7,589 nt of DNA from JBBAEA01 sp041656175 (GTDB lineage Bacteria; Myxococcota_A; Bradymonadia; UBA4248), in contig JBBAEA010000155.1 in assembly GCA_041656175.1 (NCBI GenBank), forward strand, positions 1-7,589. Direction: 5' to 3'. Position 1 is the first letter of the stretch; every line of letters begins with the position of its first letter. A program made the position numbers and the translations under genes. The notes beneath the pieces are model-generated. The model was not told the DNA's origin, did not search any database, and was given only the letters and a program-made list of their open reading frames with translations. This document shows positions 5,123-7,589 of the stretch, piece by piece.

Positions 5123-6967
5123 ATGCGACAGATTTTTTTGTTATTCGTTGTTTTAGGGCTTGTGGGCGGATGCGTGGGGTCAGAGGAATGGGTGGGTAAA
5201 GAGTGCAATGCGGAAGGAGCGATGAAGTGTTTGCAGGGGGCAACGCGCTATGTCCAGTGTGAGGGTGGCGTTTACGTCGAGAAAGTCTGCGGACAGGGGC
5301 TGCAATGTCGCGGAACTTCGGTGGGGGATCGCTGCGTTTTGAGCGATGGCGATGCAGGCGAGGGGCGGAAGTGCGAGGAGGGGTGCAGTGAAGGGGGCTA
5401 CGTCATGGAGTGTGTGGGAGACGAGCAGCGGATGCGGAGATGCGCGGCGGGATTGGTTTGCCGGGAGGGGGAATGCGTGGAGCAGAGTTGTTTGAGCGGA
5501 AAAGCCTGCACAGATAATGAGGATTGTGTAGAGTATCGCTGTGTGATGCGCGTACCGGAGTGCTTGAGCAACGAAGATTGTCCCGAAAACTATGATTGTA
5601 TTGACGCAAAATGCGAAGAAAAGCAAGAAAGAGAGTATATTATTCGGACAACCTGTACGGCCGACGGAAAAGGATTAGTGCACCATTACGAAAATACGAC
5701 TTTGAGCCGATCGTGTTTGGAGCACACGGGGCTGGATACGAAGTGTAGAGTTTTTGACAACGATAATGCTGGATGTGAAATGCCAATTAGTTGTGGCGAC
5801 ACGGTTTCAGAAGCGGGAACTTGCATTGATGAAAACACGGTGAACTTCTGTGTTCCAGAGTTTAACCGCTCTATTATTTTGGACTGTCGCGCGCTGGGGA
5901 TGCGTTGTGCGGAGATTCGCGGGCGCGCTTCTTGTGTTCAGACTTGTTCGCAGCTTACGGGGGTGGCAAGCTGTCGAATGGCGGAGAATGCTTATCTTGC
6001 TGATCTTTGTGTTTCAACGCCTTTGGGCAATATCGTGGATACACGTTCAAGTCATTGTCGTGGCGATAAACAAGAGCAGTTTTGCTCGCAATTGACGCTA
6101 AGCACGCGGGACTGTCCTGCAGATGAGCTGTGCAACGAGGAGCTAGGGCATTGTACGAAAGCTTGCGAAAATGAGGGTAAGTATAGTTGTGTTGGGGCTG
6201 TGTTGCGCCGCTGTGAGTTTTGGAAAGGCTCTCTCTTTTGGATAAAACAGAAACCTAGGCTTTGTAATGATGAATGGTTAGTGTACTGCTCTGGGGAAGT
6301 ACTTCGCGAGGTCGATTGTGCGAACTACCCTAAAGATGGTGAGATCGTTCATGGATATTGTGATGATATTGCGGGAGGTGCTATTTGTTACGGTGAGCCG
6401 CGTGGAGAGCCATGCGGCGAAGACTATACTAAAGAAGGGCTTTGTGATGGTTCGGTTCTCAAGTTTTGCAATACGCGTGGTGCACAAATCGATCTGGACT
6501 GCGCTAAGCTAAAAGATGGGAGGACGAAATGCTCCAGCTTTGACAATTACAAAGATTGTCGCGTGCCTTGTACCAAGGAGGGGAGCGCTTCTTGTTTTAA
6601 AGACGACAATACGGGGAACCAAATCGTAAATCTTTGCACAAAGGATGACAGTGGCTCGCTCGTCCAAATACAAAACAATGCACTTTGTTTTGGGAGCGAG
6701 CTCTTAAGCTGCGACGAAAAGGGCAAAATCGTCAAAAATGATTGCTCGCACACAGGCGGAGATTGCAAGATCTTTGAATGCGTATATCCGAATTGTGAAA
6801 AGGATGCACCGTATTGCACCGGCGAGAGAGGCGATGTGCTCAAGCAATGCAAAGTTCTTGAGGACGGCTACGTCGTGGGGAGTACGCTTAGCACTCCCGT
6901 GTGTGGCCAAGAAGGTGTAGCCCAAGCGTGTTATCAAGGAACGCTCCGTCGCTGCTCTGGTCTCTAA
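5123..6967 (+). CDS. Cysteine-rich modular lipoprotein, function unknown
   Basis: The 614-residue product starts with a lipoprotein signal (MRQIFLLFVVLGLVGGC). Its lipobox VGGC puts the lipidated cysteine at 17, and there is no Asp at +2, so outer-membrane placement is likely. It has 67 cysteines, 66 after the lipidated one, which suggests many disulfides in an exported protein. Residues 28-118 hold two related cysteine-rich segments. Residues 123-164 hold two knots of the type NEDC...C....C (the second is SNEDCPENYDC). From 178 onward two module types recur. The first is a six-cysteine module at 275-331, 348-399, 483-541 and 558-611. The second is at 224-271 and 431-479, with a shorter relative at 178-218. 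No catalytic motif or further membrane segment is visible. The ATG at 5123 follows AGGAAGG (5113-5119). The gene ends with tandem stops TAATAG. Related cysteine knots occur in Myxococcota-type surface proteins, but I recognise no named family. Confidence 0.88.
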   Translation: MRQIFLLFVVLGLVGGCVGSEEWVGKECNAEGAMKCLQGATRYVQCEGGVYVEKVCGQGLQCRGTSVGDRCVLSDGDAGEGRKCEEGCSEGGYVMECVGDEQRMRRCAAGLVCREGECVEQSCLSGKACTDNEDCVEYRCVMRVPECLSNEDCPENYDCIDAKCEEKQEREYIIRTTCTADGKGLVHHYENTTLSRSCLEHTGLDTKCRVFDNDNAGCEMPISCGDTVSEAGTCIDENTVNFCVPEFNRSIILDCRALGMRCAEIRGRASCVQTCSQLTGVASCRMAENAYLADLCVSTPLGNIVDTRSSHCRGDKQEQFCSQLTLSTRDCPADELCNEELGHCTKACENEGKYSCVGAVLRRCEFWKGSLFWIKQKPRLCNDEWLVYCSGEVLREVDCANYPKDGEIVHGYCDDIAGGAICYGEPRGEPCGEDYTKEGLCDGSVLKFCNTRGAQIDLDCAKLKDGRTKCSSFDNYKDCRVPCTKEGSASCFKDDNTGNQIVNLCTKDDSGSLVQIQNNALCFGSELLSCDEKGKIVKNDCSHTGGDCKIFECVYPNCEKDAPYCTGERGDVLKQCKVLEDGYVVGSTLSTPVCGQEGVAQACYQGTLRRCSGL

Positions 6968-7199
6968 TAGTGAAGGACGATGAACCACGAAAAACACGAA
7001 AACACACGAAAAAGTTTTTATTCTTATAGAACCAGCTTGATTCGATAAAATCTTACTTGCCTTTCATGTCTTAGAATTTTGAACCACGAAAAACACGAAA
7101 ACACACGAAAAAATTTTTCGTTTTTAAATGCTTTTACAAGATTAAAGTATACCTTAGTATTTACACACCTAGCTTGATTCGTTAAAAGCTTTTCGAGCC

Positions 7200-7217
7200 T
7201 TTCGTGTTTTTCGTGGT
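7200..7217 (-). repeat. Inverted copy of the array motif
   Basis: TTTCGTGTTTTTCGTGGT is the exact reverse complement of bases 3-20 of the 32-base array motif. It could form an 18-pair stem with the next motif copy (7256-7273) across a 38-base loop, or with the preceding one (7083-7100). A partial tandem duplication surrounds it: AAAGCTTTTCGAGCCTTTCG near 7186-7205 resembles AAAGCTTTCGAGGCTTTCG near 7221-7239. Confidence 0.8.
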
Positions 7218-7419
7218 AAAAAAGCTTTCGAGGCTTTCGTGTCTTAGAATTTTGAACCACGAAAAACACGAAAACACACGAAAAATTCTTTTTTAGTTTT
7301 TCTGAACCGACTTGATTCGATAAAATCTTACTTGCCTTTCATGTCTTAGAATTTTGAACCACGAAAAACACGAAAACACACGAAAAATTCTTTTTTAGTT
7401 TTTCTGAACCGACTTGATT

Positions 7420-7428
7420 TGTTATAAT
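7420..7428 (+). promoter_or_regulatory. Extended -10 promoter for the gene at 7548
   Basis: TGTTATAAT at 7420-7428 is a perfect extended -10 (TGnTATAAT). The -35 region at a 16-18 base spacing (around 7399-7406, TTTTTCTG) is poor, which is tolerated by extended -10 promoters. It sits within the last degenerate unit of the repeat array. The equivalent bases in another unit read TCGATAAAATC (from about 7037), so three substitutions create the promoter. A start near 7435 would leave a leader of roughly 110 nt before the ATG at 7548. Confidence 0.55.
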
Positions 7429-7474
7429 CTTTCGTGCCTTTTGTGTCTTTAAATTATTAACCAGAGAGTGTAAA

Positions 7475-7548
7475 ATGATTTGTGTAAACTCCTTCGGTTG
7501 ATTATCATGCTCCGAAGGGCGGGGCAGTTAGCTAAGGAGATAAAGTAA
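7475..7548 (+). promoter_or_regulatory. Structured leader with two tiny upstream ORFs
   Basis: Within the leader, CCTTCGG (7491-7497) pairs with CCGAAGG (7512-7518). CTCCTT (7489-7494), overlapping the left arm, is also the exact complement of the Shine-Dalgarno AAGGAG (7534-7539), so two mutually exclusive folds are possible. Two short ORFs are present. MICVNSFG (7475-7501) overlaps the left arm. MLRRAGQLAKEIK (7507-7548) ends in TAATG, overlapping the start codon of the downstream gene by one base. Neither has a strong ribosome-binding site. The arrangement would suit translational control, but the six-pair anti-Shine-Dalgarno helix is short and could be chance. Confidence 0.35.
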
Positions 7549-7589
7549 TGGCTCGAAAAGACACTATTAACCCGAAACTTCGGGAAGCT
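7548..7589 (+). CDS. Start of an unidentified gene, cut by window end
   Basis: Fourteen codons are visible (MARKDTINPKLREA) from ATG at 7548. The start is supported by a good Shine-Dalgarno, AAGGAG (7534-7539), with eight bases of spacing, and by an extended -10 promoter about 120 bases upstream. The peptide is charged and has no signal sequence so far, so a cytoplasmic protein is likely. It is too short to assign to a family. Confidence 0.7.
   Translation, partial: MARKDTINPKLREA

Larger units (their letters stand above)
6982..7463. repeat. Tandem array of ~100-bp ACCACGAAA-type repeats
   Basis: A 32-base motif beginning GAACCACGAAAAACACG and ending ACACACGAAAAA occurs identically at 6982-7013, 7081-7112, 7254-7285 and 7356-7387. 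Between copies lies a second conserved block, CTTGATTCG.TAAAA, then CCTTTC.TGTCTTAGAATTTT. Start-to-start spacing is 99, 173 and 102 bases. The long interval contains a local duplication and an inverted copy of the motif, TTTCGTGTTTTTCGTGGT (7200-7217), which pairs perfectly over 18 bases with 7083-7100 or 7256-7273. A degenerate final unit runs from about 7411 to 7463. Repeats of the ACCACGAAA-ACACGAAA kind are seen between genes in many unrelated bacteria. The short ORFs they create (such as MNHEKHENTRK on plus) are spurious. The array separates the lipoprotein gene from the next gene. Confidence 0.85.

Noticed and set aside
5355..5421. G-quadruplex in the lipoprotein coding strand.
   Set aside because: Four G-runs exist, but the spacers between them are long (about 9-18 bases), so formation is doubtful.
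6980..7051. Small ORF MNHEKHENTRKSF on plus and similar minus-strand frames in the array.
   Set aside because: These come from translating the ACCACGAAA repeat. Such ORFs are well-known spurious predictions wherever this repeat type occurs.
6982..7463. CRISPR array.
   Set aside because: Although the 32-base repeat is identical, the intervals are about 67-140 bases and are themselves repeated, not unique spacers, and no cas gene is present.

Overview
The window looks like chromosomal DNA from a Gram-negative bacterium. A xanthine dehydrogenase operon lies on the minus strand. A cysteine-packed lipoprotein gene and the first codons of a further gene lie on the plus strand. Large spacers full of hairpins and repeats separate them. 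The cysteine-rich lipoprotein, with its 'C..NEDC......C....C' knots, resembles surface proteins common in Myxococcota and Bradymonadota-like deltaproteobacteria. That placement is an inference from style, not from a marker gene.

Bases 1-235 hold no convincing gene. They contain a nested hairpin, a GC hairpin that could end the xdh transcript, and a G5/C5 hairpin. Bases 236-4017 (minus) are xdhA followed by xdhB, which overlap by ATGA. XdhA carries two [2Fe-2S] clusters and FAD. XdhB carries the molybdenum cofactor and the complete purine-binding pocket. Together they should form a cytoplasmic NAD-dependent enzyme that oxidises hypoxanthine to xanthine and urate. The maturation factor XdhC and any regulator are not in the window.

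Bases 4018-5122 are an intergenic region of about 1.1 kb. It contains the short xdhA leader, a foldback element (about 4103-4270), an AT-rich stretch with short direct repeats and an orphan terminator-like hairpin, a start-less coding remnant (4563-4790), and a second multi-hairpin element (about 4828-5074). The hairpin elements at 52-184, 4103-4241 and 4828-5074 share a G-run/C-run hairpin followed by an A-rich box, so they look like copies of one family.

Bases 5123-6967 (plus) encode a 614-residue lipoprotein with 67 cysteines. Its C-terminal two thirds are built from repeated six-cysteine modules. Its function is unknown.

Bases 6982-7463 are a tandem array of roughly 100-bp units, each starting with the motif GAACCACGAAAAACACG. 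The last, degenerate unit contains an extended -10 promoter (TGTTATAAT). This promoter probably drives the gene starting at 7548 through a leader of about 110 nt with a hairpin, a sequence complementary to the Shine-Dalgarno site and two tiny upstream ORFs. The gene at 7548 runs off the window after 14 codons and cannot be identified.
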